Assembly (NCBI RefSeq): GCF_964019385.1
Contig: NC_088654.1
Span: 17,568,873 to 17,632,872, forward strand
Direction of reading: 5' to 3'
Length of the DNA: 64,000 nucleotides
Source: Sycon ciliatum
Lineage: Eukaryota; Porifera; Calcarea; Leucosolenida; Sycettidae
Positions 1 to 13,700 of this stretch are shown piece after piece (position 1 is the first letter of the stretch; the number at the start of each line of letters is the position of its first letter). The notes under the pieces are model-generated. The model was not told the origin of the DNA and did not search any database. It saw only the letters and a list, made by a program, of their open reading frames with translations. Made by a program: the position numbers and the translations under genes.

Positions 1-1990
1 CTACCCGTGGCGCTGTCGCTGAGCTGCCCACACCGCTGCGCACATGGTCGTAGTTCGCGTCACACGGGAGCGTGTTCCCCCGCAAGCTCTGTCGACAGCT
101 GAACCCACCAGCGCATCTGACCCCATATGCGCATGCACCCGTGTTCTTTGTTCCTGTTGTTGCTTACCACTCTCACTTGCTGTTTGCTCCAACACCAGCT
201 CTTTGCCAAATTTTCCCCATCCCAACCCACCCAATTTGGCGTGGTACTAGTATCACAGTACTCATTACTACATACTATCCGAGTCACGAATAAATAAGGA
301 ACTCACGGAAAGGGTGGCATTCACATGGAGTGGGTGGCTGCAAAGCACCCTGTAAGCCTTTGAGCTGACGCCCAACTCCAGGTTACCAGCTCCTTTGCAT
401 TCGTCCTACCATGCAGATGTCCGGGTGTAAGCGTAACCCCGTTAGCAGCCCACTTCCACATCTGTCCTACCATGTGGAAGTGCGGTGTAAGCCTAACCTT
501 GTCAGGTTCAGTGTGACAGTGTACACATGCGGTAGCAGTACAGGCCGAAAATTTGATGCGGCCGAAATGGGTTTTAGCCCCGGGAGGCCGAAATTTGAAT
601 GGGCCGAAAATTTGTCGACATTACAGTGCTTGAACTGCGAAATCCCGCCAGAGCGCCCTGTCTCTCCTATGTGCCCCTCAAGAACTTCTAGTATTCAATG
701 TTTTGCTGTCGGAACAGCTGCAGGTACAGAATGAAACAGACTTCCCAGTGCATGTAGCCGGTGACAGCATGAGTGCCACATCTTCAACTTCACCTAGGGT
801 TCCCAGTAAAAAGGCAGTAGCCTGTTGGGACTCCCCTAGTAAAATAATAAAAACTGCTACTTCCTCCGCGTCATTAAAATTGTCGCTTCGCACATCGCAA
901 TATTTGAGACTTAGCTCGTCTTAGTCAGACTGTCGGAATCGCTGTTTTTTGTGTTCGAACACTGGTGCGACCCTTCCTGCGCAATGTCTACTTGTTACTG
1001 AAGCCGTGGTGGTCTCGGACTTTGTCGGAGCTCTCTTCCGCACCAAGCAAATTCATCACGCTCCGCACTATTCCGCCCCAGAGCACATTTCGTTTTCTGG
1101 AGTTCGTGCCGTCCCACATCGTTCGCGTGGGCATTTATCAAGACTACAAGCTCGAGTATAAGAATCCTGGTATCTCTCCTGAATAGGAAATGCTGAAGTT
1201 GAGGATGGCAAGAACAAAGCGGTCTCAAATTCCTAAAATGCGCTACTTGTGGCGCATGTTGCTGCGAAGGTAGCAGGTCTGAAAGCACCAACAAAATCAG
1301 CGAAGTGCTTGCCAAGGAAAGAAGGTGCGAAACTGCTTACCCTATCCCGTTGGAAGGTCGTTACAGTGTACTTGAAAGATGCTGGCTTGCCTTCTTTGCC
1401 TGCCACCTGGAAGCATGGATCGTTTGAAAACGAAGTTTCTTGACCTGAATTTGACCGCGCGTCTTGTTCAACGTATTGTTGAATGCTGAAGGGTCTGTCT
1501 CAAACTCTGATGAAGACGTCGACCTTAGCTGCAAGTGCAGCGAAGGGGGGGGGGGGGGGGCACAAACTAAAGCTTGGTCCGTCGACAATGCTCTGCCTCA
1601 ATTTCTGGCTGATTTCTTTGCCCTTCGAGTGGACAAAACAAAATTCGAAAAATCGCTCTGGGAAGCGACAATTTTAATGACGCGGAGGAAGTACTAACTA
1701 CTACTTCCCAACAAGATGTGTTACGTCATCAGCGATAAATAATAAAAATGAATAAATGTCACGGTTTGCGTGGGACTCGGCTGCAAGCCGAGTTTTCCGC
1801 ATCCGCCGTGGGAACGCCACCACCCTCTAGGATCAAAGTTCATCAGCGACAAGGTTCTCTACCAAAGGGCCAATTCTGTACCGGCTCGTAGAAATGTGGA
1901 AAACGGCCCGCAATACCGAGAATGTTTTACACATGGGTTTTCATTAGAATGTGGAGTCGCCTGTACACGTGTGTACACACATAAACACAT
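1..1990. other. Unassigned; weak coding-like stretch on + strand
   Basis: No domain recognised. From about 637 to 1160 the + strand reads in one frame with a single stop near 922 (segments with LQVQNETDFPVHVAGDS and PSKKAVACWDSPSK). Similar-length open pieces follow to about 1690, interrupted by a 13-G run near 1548. A decayed mobile-element gene is more likely than a host gene. The short gccgaaaattt-type repeat at 540-620 looks like a degenerate inverted-repeat element. The PSI exon of the Sema gene was searched for here and not found. Confidence 0.3.
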
Positions 1991-1996
1991 GTGCTT

Positions 1997-1997
<1 letters not shown>

Positions 1998-2056
<59 letters not shown>

Positions 2057-2065
2057 GCACACACA

Positions 2066-2113
<48 letters not shown>

Positions 2114-2246
2114 CACACACCCACACCCACGCGCATGCACACGCACACACACACACACACGCGCGCACGCACACACACACACGCTAGCACGTATGCACAC
2201 ACACATGCACAAATGCGCGCACACACACACACACAAACGCGCGCGT

Positions 2247-2278
<32 letters not shown>
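1998..2278. repeat. (CA)n microsatellite, interrupted
   Basis: About 280 bases of (CA)n with CG and TA interruptions, ending about 15 bases from the donor site of Sema exon 5. Apparent His/Thr and Cys/Val reading frames through it are artefacts of the dinucleotide repeat. Confidence 0.98.
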
Positions 2279-2280
<2 letters not shown>

Positions 2281-2292
2281 TGTAGGACTAAC

Positions 2293-2430
2293 CTCAGAGG
2301 CTGTGCTTCCCCCCTGCAATGTAGCATAATAATTTCCACCAGAGATAGTAATATCCGTTACAGGTTGGCTGCGGTCATCAAGCTTCACCACCTCAAAAAC
2401 CCACCAAATGCCAGTACTTGGTTCAAATAG
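2293..2430 (-). CDS. Sema gene exon 5
   Basis: A 138-base, 46-codon, phase 0-0 exon between the acceptor attttgtttcag and the donor GAG|GTTAGT. It carries SQPVTDITISGGNYYATL, the last Sema blade before the expected PSI domain. Its donor lies about 15 bases from the start of a 280-base (TG)n tract (on the transcribed strand). The following exon was not found between 1 and 2290. Confidence 0.8.
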
Positions 2431-3292
2431 CTGAAACAAAATAATTTGGCATATCCACCAACGTCCAAGCAAGTTAGAGTGAGCACACACACATGCACAC
2501 GCAGACACACACACACACAGACACACACACACACACCGGCACACCTCAGACCTGCGAACAGCTATGTTAGACATAGCAACTAACATAGCAACTTGTGCTG
2601 GGATTGCACCATTCAACAGCTTGCAAGGCTGAAGAATTGACCGCCACTATTTTTAGCCTGGTATCCATCACACAGCTGATTGAAGTGACTTTTTCTGGCC
2701 AGTGAATCCCTATTTTTCATTTTTCCATTTTTTAATTTCTTTTTCTTTTTTTATAATAGCTATAAAGAGAACAAATTCTGCTGTCATCGCCACACTACAA
2801 CAAAGTCATGAAGGTTTACCAAAATCGATTTTCTTGTCACAATCATCAGTGGAAAGCCGTGACTGAAGAATAACCATGCCAAATCAATAATTTATATACA
2901 TTCAATAATGTGTTACGAGAACAAAACAAAGTGCTAAAAATAGAATGAGGGAAGGTGAGACAATAGAAGTAAAGTGAGAGCTATAAAATTGTTGTCTCCG
3001 CGTCGATTATTTACATATTTTTCTTTTCTTTTTTCTTTTTCGACACACACACACCACACCACATAATACGGCATACACTGGCTGTTGGTAACCACCCAGG
3101 AGAATGAAAGAAGAGCTAGGAGAATGAGAAAGAGAAGAAAGACGTGTGCGACCATAATCGTCGGGAATTTAACCCGCAACCTCTCGATTGGAAATCGACT
3201 GCACATACCACTGCACCATATGGGACACACACACACACACATACACACAAACACACGGACAGACAGACAGACACAGACACACACACACAGCA

Positions 3293-3326
<34 letters not shown>

Positions 3327-4702
3327 ACACAAACACACTTGTACTTGCTCACTGCCAAAACTGGTCACGTGGGTCTCCCCGGGAGAGGGGAGAGAGACTC
3401 AAAAGGAATCTAGGAAAGATGACTCAATTGGCCATTGAACCACCCAACGGCCGACACCCCCTGAAATCCCCAAACTAGGGTGGACTTGAAATGATCCCAC
3501 TTATGGGCTCACCACACCTCAGTAAGTGGGTGAGGACAAGGTGCAGAAAAAGGATTGACGGCATCAGGGTATCCGCCCCGGGATCCAACTGCAGGTACTC
3601 CTGCCCCCAGTGAAGGTAATACTTGGTACTAGTGTGGGTGGCTAAATCAGTGTGGATCTGATATAATCTTCACTAGCACCATTGATTACACAAGAGTTAA
3701 TCTAGCCAGAAGCAGTCCATGGTTAACAGGTATGTATACTTCAAATAGAAAGTATATGAACCCTGAAACCAACAAAGGTGGTAGGTACAACAATACACCT
3801 TCAAGCAGCCGAGCCCGTTGGCAACAGGCCCAACACTATCTGGCATAAGTGTACCCACCAACCGAACTAGCACAAACACACACACACACACATACACACA
3901 CACACACGCACATACATACACATACACACACGCACGCACATACACACATGTGCACGTGCGTGCGTGCACACCAGCACACAATTACATACATCCAAATACA
4001 TCCACACACACGTACTAACATAATTATACTGTAATTTCAGAAATTTTTGGTGTACTTTTATTTTCGGTACTTTCAGTGCGTCTGTTTCATACCTAAAATT
4101 TCAATACACCGAACAAACACTAACACACCTAATCCAATAGGGAACTGCTTCTCTGCACCGAAAATTTCTGTTCACCTAACCTAGCCTGTTGCCCTCATAC
4201 CGAAAATATTGAGCACCGAAAATTTCTGAAATTAGAGTGCTGTAAAACCGGAAATCTTCGGTGAAGATTTATTTTCGGTAACTTCGGTACAGGTAATTTT
4301 TATCTTAAATTAAACGCGACCTAAAATTCAACAATGCCATGCCACACAGTGTGCAAAATGCATTTCTTGGATCTGTGAAACTGATTTACCGAAATATTCA
4401 CGCTATCGAACCGTTGATTCTGGGAAATACCGAAAATATTGCACCGCCGAAAATTCCCCGTTTTACAGTACACACGCACACGTATAAACACGTCCACGCA
4501 CACACGCACACACACACACACCTGGTCCTGGTAAACACTGCCATTACGGTGACGTGTCCCCTTGCGGGGCCGACAATACGGAACGACGAGCAACGGCAGT
4601 CCGCTGAGAGAGAGGTACTAGGTCAGGGACTCAGGGATCATGTTCGAGAGAGCCATCTCTGGCAGCGATCCGGCTTATCATGGGAAACGATTCCTCTCAC
4701 GA

Positions 4703-4734
<32 letters not shown>

Positions 4735-7700
4735 TCTCAGCCCGGAGTTTTCGGCAACTGGTAAAAGTACGCGGTAAACTCAACAACGTCACAGTACTAC
4801 AAAACCGGGATATTTCGGCGGCGTAATATTTTCGGTATTTCCCAAAAATCAACGGTTTGGTAGCGCGAAAACTTCGGTAAACCAGTTTTCCAGATCCAAA
4901 AATGCACTTTGCACACTGTGTGGCGTGGCATGGCTGATTTCTAGGTCACGTTATATTCTAGTTGATAAATATGGTGGTAAAGACACGCCTGGTGTTTTAT
5001 TCTAGGTAAACATTTCCTGTGCGGAAGATCAGAAGTACAGTCAACTTCGCTAATAACGACAGCGGATATAACGACAATTCGCGAATAACGACAGAATTCT
5101 CATGCCCAGAGCAAAGTCCCATCCAACTGTAATACATATAATGAGACTTCGGGTATAACGACACTTCGCGAATAAGGACACTTTTCTGATGCCCCACCGA
5201 GTGTCGCTATAGGCGAAGTTGACTGTAGCGACAAACTCGGCCATTTGAAAGTAATGTAAACTGTCCGGCTCTCCCCACTGCGCTCTTGGCCCCCATTCAC
5301 ACCACTCCATAGCGAGGAGGTTCGTTCTTGGGTAGATGTTGTATATCGTCCAGACAGCTGTTTCGCTCACTAAGAGCTCCTCAGTGGAGGCAGATAACGA
5401 ATGAATAGCAGGTAAAGGAATCGGGAAAAGAAAAACTACAAATGTCAAGTTATTCTTCACCATCATCAGCAATAAGGAGTCCGAAATTCATGAACCAGTT
5501 TTCGGGCATTCTCTTCAAAAAATGAAATACAAGTAACCAGAACCAATGAAATATAGGGATAGGTAGCATCACAAGGGTGGCAACCATCGCAACTACGTGA
5601 TAAATTTAGCGAAGAATTTATGCACAAGGGGTGATAATAAAAAGGGGAAAGAGAGAAAAGAGAAGGTGGAAGTAGTGAGACAAGACGAACTAAAACACAC
5701 ACACACACTGTGTAAAGACAAACACCAAATGGAGGCTACATTAACTAGTGGGATCAGGAGCGTTAGTAAACAAAGGTGGCTGAAAGCCCTATTTGAATAT
5801 GCATTGTGGCCAGCCGTCTTTGATGGTAAGGTACGGTAGGGGATAGGTACGGGACAGGTACGATCGAGGGTAATACGACACCGTCTCCCGTACCATACCA
5901 TCGAACACAGCTGGCCACGTACAGCTGCCCGCAATATTCAAATAGGGCTTTCAAACGCAAGATCATAACGTGAAGCAACTTGGAAGAATGGGTATGAATG
6001 CGAAGTGTATGGGGGAATGCATGTAGGGCGATAGTGCGGGTTCGAATCCCAGGATATGCCTGAAAAAAAATTGGAGAATTGAAAAATTTATAACATCCCT
6101 ATGCTTTTTTTGCCGTCAGATACGGGATAGCGCCAGGCGTGACACAAACAAACACACAAATACCAAACGAGAGAGCTTGGAAGCTCCGGGCCCTACGCTA
6201 TGCTTTTTTGCCTTGATGACCTAGACAAAAAAAAGCATAGGGATGTTATAAATTCTTTTTTTAAAAATCCTTTTTTTTTAAGACATAACCTGGGATTCGA
6301 ACCCGCACTATTGCGCGCCCTGCATGCATCCCCCGATACACTTCGCATACATACTAATTCTTCCAAGTTGCTTCACATTATGATCTTGCATTTGAAAGCC
6401 CTATTTGAATATGCATTGTGGCCAGCCGTCTTTGATGGTACGGTACGGTAGGGGATAGGTACGGGACAGGTACGATCGAGGGTAATACGACACCGTCTCC
6501 CGTACCGTGCCGTACCATCAAACACAGCTGGCCACATACAGCTGCCCGCAATATTCAAATAGGGCTTTCAAACGCAAGATCATAACGTGAAGCAACTTGG
6601 AAGAATGGGTATGAATGCGAAGTGCATGGGGGAATGCATGTAGGGCGATAGTGCGGGTTCGAATCCCAGGATATGCCTGAAAAAAAATAGGAGAATTGAA
6701 AGATTTATAACATCCCTATGGTTTTTTTGCCGTCAGATACGGGATAGCGCCAGGCGTGACACAAACAAACAAACAAACGAACACACAAAATACCAAACGA
6801 GAGAGCTTGGAAGCTCAGGGCCCTACGCTATGCTTTTTTGCCTTGATGACCTAGACAAAAAAAAAGCATAGGGATGTTATAAATTCTTTAAAAAATTCCT
6901 CTTTTTTAAGACACAACCTGGGATTCGAACCCGCACTATCGCGCGCCCTGCATGCATCCCCTGATACACTTCGCATACATACTAATTCTTCCAAGTTGCT
7001 TCACATTGTGATCTTGCATTTGAAAGCCCTACTAGTATTTGAATATGCATTGTGGCCAGCCGTCTTTGATGGCACGGTACGGTAGGGGATAGGTACGGGA
7101 CAGGTACGATCGAGGGTAATACGACACCGTCTCCCGTACCGTACCATCAAACACAGCTGGCCACATACAGCTGCCCGCAATATTCAAATAGGGCTTTCAA
7201 ACGCAAGATAATAACGTGAAGCAACTTGGAAGAATGGGTATGAATGCGAAGTGTATGGGGGAATGCATGTAGGGCGATAGTGCGGGTTCGAATCCCAGGA
7301 TATGCCTGAAAAGAAAAGGAGAATTGAAAAATTTATAACATCCTATGCTTTTTTGCCGTCAGATACGGATAGCGCCAGGCGTGACACAAACAAACAAACA
7401 AACAAACAAACACACAAATACCAAATTAAAGCTGTGTGGACCCTGGCTAGCTATGCAGAAGACGTTACTGAAGTAACGTCTTCTGCATAGCTATGGGAAT
7501 TAAAGCTGTGTGGACCCTGGCTAGCTATGCAGAAGACGTTACTGAAGTAACGTCTTCTGCATACCTACGGGAATACTGTATAGCAGGAAATTTTCGGACG
7601 GAATTTATTTTCGTACGATTTCGTACACGGCCTCTTTGTACTAAAATTACTTCCGTACTAAAATTTGTTCCCGTGAAATTATGGACACTATACATGGGTA

Positions 7701-10700
7701 CTGCTTGCGAACACGTGCATTTAGCATGCAGCGATGTACGAAAATAGAATCCGTACGAAAGGTCGAAATTCGGCTTTGTCCGAAAATATTTCCGTCCGAA
7801 AATTTCATGCTATACAGTAAAGTGTTCAGTTGAATCTGAAGGATCCGACGGATCTGAGATCTGGATCCCGATCCTTACCAATCGAACATGCCCTTAGATA
7901 ACCATCGTGCTCCAGACATGGGGTGAGAAAGTCTACGTTGCAAGTAGTACACTGGTCGCACGCAGCACGGATCTCCCCTTTAAATCATGAAATGAAATCA
8001 GTGATTGTGCCACCGAAATATATCCTCACCTTCATGATCTCTCCCGTACTTGTGCCAACAAAGAACACAGGAAGCTTATTTATGTCAGAGTTCGCTATGC
8101 TACGGATGTCATAGCGGAAACGCAGGCTAGCTGGCAACAGGTCCAGGGACAGGAGTAAGGTGGTGTGTTTTGAGTTGATCAAGGAGACTGGATAGCTAGT
8201 TAGGGCCTGTATATCGCTGCTTGTACCAAAACAAGTGGGCGTGCTAAGACCACCACGCTGCAGGAAGAAGAAGATAGTGGAAAAGCAGGGTAGATACATT
8301 CACGAGCACCCTATTCAGATAGATAGATAGACAGTTGTCTAAAGTCCCTAGGCTGCTTACACGCGAAACTCGGAGTAACAGCGGAAAGAGACTTGTTTGA
8401 TTCATTGCTGTGCAATATTTGTATTACAGATAGATAGAGAGATAGATAGGCTCTGCCCTACGTGGGTATTGAGCACTCTCCGGACAGTGAAGCACACCAC
8501 NNNNNNNNNNNNNNNNNNNNNNNNNNNNNNNNNNNNNNNNNNNNNNNNNNNNNNNNNNNNNNNNNNNNNNNNNNNNNNNNNNNNNNNNNNNNNNNNNNNN
8601 NNNNNNNNNNNNNNNNNNNNNNNNNNNNNNNNNNNNNNNNNNNNNNNNNNNNNNNNNNNNNNNNNNNNNNNNNNNNNNNNNNNNNNNNNNNNNNNNNNNN
8701 TACAGGTTGATCATTCAAGCAACATAACCTCTGTTCTTTCGGTAATTTCTACATGTTGTTTTTGAAAATGAGCCCTCATTCGTCTTACAAAAGCTTCACG
8801 ATCTCCACATTTGGCCGTGATGTTGATATACTCTGCTATTCTGGCGCCTTCCAGTTTAAAATTACAGCTATGGAGTGTGTTGGCAAACAAAAGGCGCAGG
8901 TTGGCAACCGGGATGGTGGAGATAAAGCCTGGGACCTGTGTGAACACGTGATATAAGCATTCGTGCACACGCACACACACACACACACATACACACACAC
9001 ACACACATGCACAGACACACACACAAGCACACAGACACACACACAAGCACACACGCACAGACACACACACAAGCACACGGATGCACATGACCCCACAGAC
9101 GCATGCGCATATAAACAAACAAAGGAAAAGCATTTAGAATTTGCTCGGCGATGTTGGCCTATGCCAACAGCTTCTGCCGCCATCTCAGCACTAGCGGGCT
9201 CTCGGCCGTTTTTCATGCAGCTGAATTCCCAGCCCCCAGCTTGCAAAACTGGGAGAAAGTGGACGTGTGCGCACCAACACACCGGACAAGCAAAACCGAG
9301 CATAACCGAGCAAAAACAAGCAAAAACAAGCAAAAGCAAGCAGAACCGAGCAAAAAAAGCAAAAAAAATGATAATTCACGTTTCGTGTGGGAATCGCGTG
9401 ACGCTCGGCTGGAGACAAGTCAAAACAAGCAAAAGGAGGCAAAAAGAGGCAAAAACAAGCCAAAAAAAAGCAAACATTGAATTTGAGATTGATGTTCATT
9501 CTTGCGTTGGTCTTTGGATTTTGCCTTTCTGCATGCACGTATCCAGCCGCTTCATATTTCTTTGTTTGACTTTTGACTGATGACCATGGATTCGTAGATC
9601 ATTGCCCTACAGTGGAGATAGCTGTGGCTGTAATTCGAGGCGAAGGGAAGCCACCACACCCAACCAGACTGTGAGGAGCACACCAAAAACGCCCACCCTA
9701 TCAACCCCAAAAGCCTACAGCACTGTTGGGCGCCGAAGAACGGTCAGACTAGAATTTCACCAACTTTTAAGAACGGCCTACAGTCCATTTCAAAAAGATT
9801 TACAATCAGGTTTTGGTCTTAAAAAGTATGAAGATAGGAGAAATTTGGACAACAGAGTACATAGAATGGCTTGTTAGGACACGGCAAATTGTTCTGTGAA
9901 GGTTTCGGAACAATTGGACTAGCCGTTAAGGAGTTAGAATTTCGGCCAGGTTTCCGGCCTTTTCCCATGGTTTACAATTTGCCCTGGAAGCCAACCAGCG
10001 ACTCGGCCTGCTCCGAGAGGCCAGGGGCGGATCCAGGGGGGGGGGGGGTTCGGGGGGTTCGAACGAACCCCCTAAAATTTTTCCGACCATGGTGCATTTT
10101 TTTTATTTTTTTTTACAAACACCAGGCATGCGAATTGCTCCTAGGATCCTGGCCGGCCGTAGCGCATATACATGTATAGCCCGAGCTGAATCATGCAGAT
10201 GTTACATTGATATGATCCTCAGACGAACACCTTGCCAATAGGGCTTGAAAGTGCTACAAGTACGTCACTCCATAGCAATGGCATAGCAACAATTTGAAAA
10301 ATTCGAAAACTGGATCCACCTGGATCCAGTTTTTGTATGGATCCAAGCACATTTCAAGCGGTCTCACTCACAGCAAGGTGATGTTGCCAGTGAAACTGAC
10401 TGATTTGGCTAGTGGGGGCGGGGTGACAACTGGTGGCGAAGTAAAAGTTGCACCTGCATACGACATGAGTGGGTTGCTATGCACCCACATACTGAGGCAA
10501 TAGCAAAGTCACACCTTAGTGGATCCAAAATAGAAATCTGATGTCAATTTACTACTCCCAGGCCGTTTTTGACGTCATCACTTTCAAGCCCTATAGGCCA
10601 TTCCCAAATCGGCCATTTATTTTGGCCTTTTCGGCTTTTCGATCGGCTGAAAAAATCGCCAGAATCGGCTGAAAATTTCTGTATAAGGTGGAACTTATTA

Positions 10701-13700
10701 TTATTATTATTATTAAGAAAGGTTTGCTCCCCACACCGGAGCTCGCGCTATTCCGCCGACTTTACTTGACACTTGACTGACTCACGACTGCCATCCAGAG
10801 CACACGAGAAGTCCATCGAACCTTCGACTCGGCAAACCTGCAAGAAAGCACCACTCCCTGCTCAATACACAGTGTTTCGGGGAATTCACCCCTCATCAGT
10901 TGAGCTTGAGTAGGCTGAGGAAGATTGTGCCTGAAGAGCACCACTTATATAGTGCTCTCCAGGCACAAACATCACCAGGGATACAAACTTACAGAGACGC
11001 TCCGCGGAATAGCGCGAGCGGAATAGCGCGAGCTCCGGTGTGGGGAGCAAACCTTTCTTACAAATCATCGCCGAAGTCGCAACCACTACTTCGTATTATT
11101 ATAATTATTAAATTTTTGATAGGGCAATCCCCACAGGCCTAAGGCCTTTTGACAGAAATTCGGCTCTAAAGTCGCAGCCATCTTTCGCAAGCAAGTAATG
11201 ATTACAGAAATTGTATTTGCATGCTATTGAGGCACTAAAACATCAATTTTCGGCGAATTCAGTGCGAAAATTGCGTATTCGGCTAAAAGATCGGTGATTT
11301 CTTCAAAACCACTATTTTCGGCCAATGTTTCGGCCGGCAGATTTGGGAAATGCCCACGGGCCGTGACGCAGGCGCACACGAGCGGTCATGGCCAGTTGCC
11401 CACGACCCTGCAAAACATGTACATTGTACTACATGTACTTTCACTTTAGCTCATGCATAATACATGTACATGTACATGTACACCCTTCAAAGCGGTGAAC
11501 CCCTTGTACTTGTGGTCTAGGAGCCAAGTCAGCAAAAGTCCAAGGAATAAGCTTATAAGGTATTGATAGGCGACAAGCCTCTGGGTCATCCTAATAAAGA
11601 TATTATTATTATTACATGTACATGTATATTCGGCGATTTCTCGGTAAAATCTCAGAATTCGGCGAAAGGATCGGCGATTTTCTGAAAAGGCTACTTTCGG
11701 CGAATTTTTCGGCCGGCCGATATGGGAAAGGCCTACTTGCCAACATTCAACGCTTGGTCGACACGTACTCTGATGATCTGCCAAGCTCTTCAACTATATC
11801 AACTGACATCCGAAAGTGGGTCAGGAAATGGAAGGACGCAGCACAGAAGTCTCGTGCACTTCCAGCTACCCCACGAGCTCTTGTGCATTGCGATGCTGAT
11901 GTTTTCCCGAACATCCACGTCCTCCTCCGGATTGCTTCAACACTACCCGTCACCTCTGCGGAGAATGAGCGCAGCAACACTGCCTTGAAATGGCTGAAGC
12001 ACTACCTGCGCTCGAGCGCTCGACAATGGGATCAGAGCGCCTATCCTCTAGCCCTTTCCCAAAGGTGCCCGCCCTTTTTTCGCCCTTTTCGGCCCTTTTT
12101 GGAAAAGCCCGTTTCTTTCGCCCTTTATAAGGGCGGAAGAAAACTGAACCCCCCTTGAAAAAATCCTGGATCCGCCCCTGGAGGCATCTCGGATCTTGGA
12201 CAGTGCAGGGCGCCTAACTGTGTACAAAGGATTTGTACGGCCTATAATGGAGTACGCTCCTCTCGTCTGGGCAAGTGCGGCACATTGTCACCTCCATCAG
12301 CTGGACCTGGTCCAGCGTCGAGCCATGAAGGTTATTGGCCCCTCATTGCTCCCCAGCCTGGCAATCCGAAGGCATGTTTACGGGCTGTGCTACCTGTATA
12401 AGCTGCAATGCATACCAGGTCCAGCTCTGCTTACCAACATGTTAACTCCCCCAGCAAGAGTTAACGCTGCACCCCGGACGCGCCGGCAACGCCAGTCCCT
12501 CGGTGGCCACTCTTTCCAACTCGCAACTCCTCTGCCGGACTCCAGTCCAGAGTTCATCCGCCGCTCCTTCCCATACTTTGTCCTGGAGAGCTGGAACACA
12601 CTGCTTGCCCCAATCCTCGCCGAACGCCCAACTCTCAAGAAATTGCCGACATTCAAGACCAAGGCCTACCATCACCTCCGCCAGACCAATTGGCTATGGG
12701 CCACTGACGTCCACCAGCACTGAGAATAACCGGTTGTCTCTATTATTATCATTTTCTGTTTCTCTCTCTCTCTCACTCTTCCTCTCCTGGGAAGCTCCTC
12801 ATGCTCATTCTCCCTTGCTCTGTCCATTTCCCCTTCCTGATGCGTAGACCAACTGTTGAACCCGAGACCACTAGGTCGGGGGAGGTTGACCTACCTCATC
12901 GGCACGCATGCCAGGCTCCTCTGTGTTGTCAATGTTCGCTTGTCCAATTTTGTCTACCTCCCCTTTTATGTTGCTGGCCAGTGCTTTGTAGTAAAAAAAG
13001 CCATTATCGATTTTTTATCAAAACTCACGATTTATCCTTTCCTTTTTGGCCTTGTGGTTATGAATGCTGTCTGCTGACCATGAAGTTGTGAGTTCAAACC
13101 CCAAACTATCTTCAAGTCAATGTTGAGTCACCTCCACCATCACACTGCGCTCTTTAGCCGACTAGACCCTCCTGCACACAACCATCACCATTGCGAGGAC
13201 ACTTCCGTAGACGATATTGATAAACTCCTTCAGACAGCTGTTCCGCTAATACATAGCTCATCAGTGAAGGTAGATGTTGAATGATTAAAAATATAGACCA
13301 AACTGCTATTATATAGGGGATTTCCACATACAAAACTGGCATGGCTGAGGTGATAACGCGGGAAAAGGAAAGTGTGAAGTACTGTTGACGCGCATTGGAC
13401 ATGCATGCAGCGTCGGAAATTCGGCGCGGAAAATCAATCACTATTCAATGCAGAAATAACGTGCCAGAATCAGAGTACTATGTAGCTAGTGAGAGTCTGT
13501 GTACTAGTATTGCAGTTGTCCGAGCGCCATGAAGGCCTGCGAACGCACCTCACGACCCGCCGACGTCGACAGCCACATCAGCCCCTGGGGCATGACACTG
13601 TACTGCTCGCCCGTCGCGCCAAGACGCTTGGCAGTCACTAGGCTTCATGCCACCGATGTTGTCCGCAAGCTACCTTGTTATCTGCCCATCACCCACTGCC

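Larger units (their letters stand above)
4240..4930. mobile_element. Foldback element with LINE tail in its loop
   Basis: Arms at about 4340-4475 and 4790-4925 are inverted copies: both contain the gtgcaaa...gcatt and accgaaaatatt blocks and end in a CTGTAAAAC/GTTTTACAG-type terminus. The loop holds the 3' tail of an RTE-like LINE (4497-4705). Confidence 0.6.
10022..12180 (+). mobile_element. hAT element, 5-bp TSD (hAT5-like)
   Basis: Starts CAGGGGCGGATCCAGG and ends with its inverted copy CCTGGATCCGCCCCTG. It is flanked by the 5-bp duplication gaggc (10017-10021 and 12181-12185). Removing element plus one copy restores the LINE reading frame. It encodes a remnant hAT dimerisation region (11728-12046) and is itself invaded by a MITE (10241-10594), a foldback (10718-11062) and TAGGCCATTCCCAAAT-bounded sequence. 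Confidence 0.85.

Noticed and set aside
1770-2616. Long His/Thr-rich and Cys/Val-rich reading frames
   Set aside because: They read through (CA)n microsatellite in every frame; only the 46-codon Sema exon within this span has real splice sites and composition.
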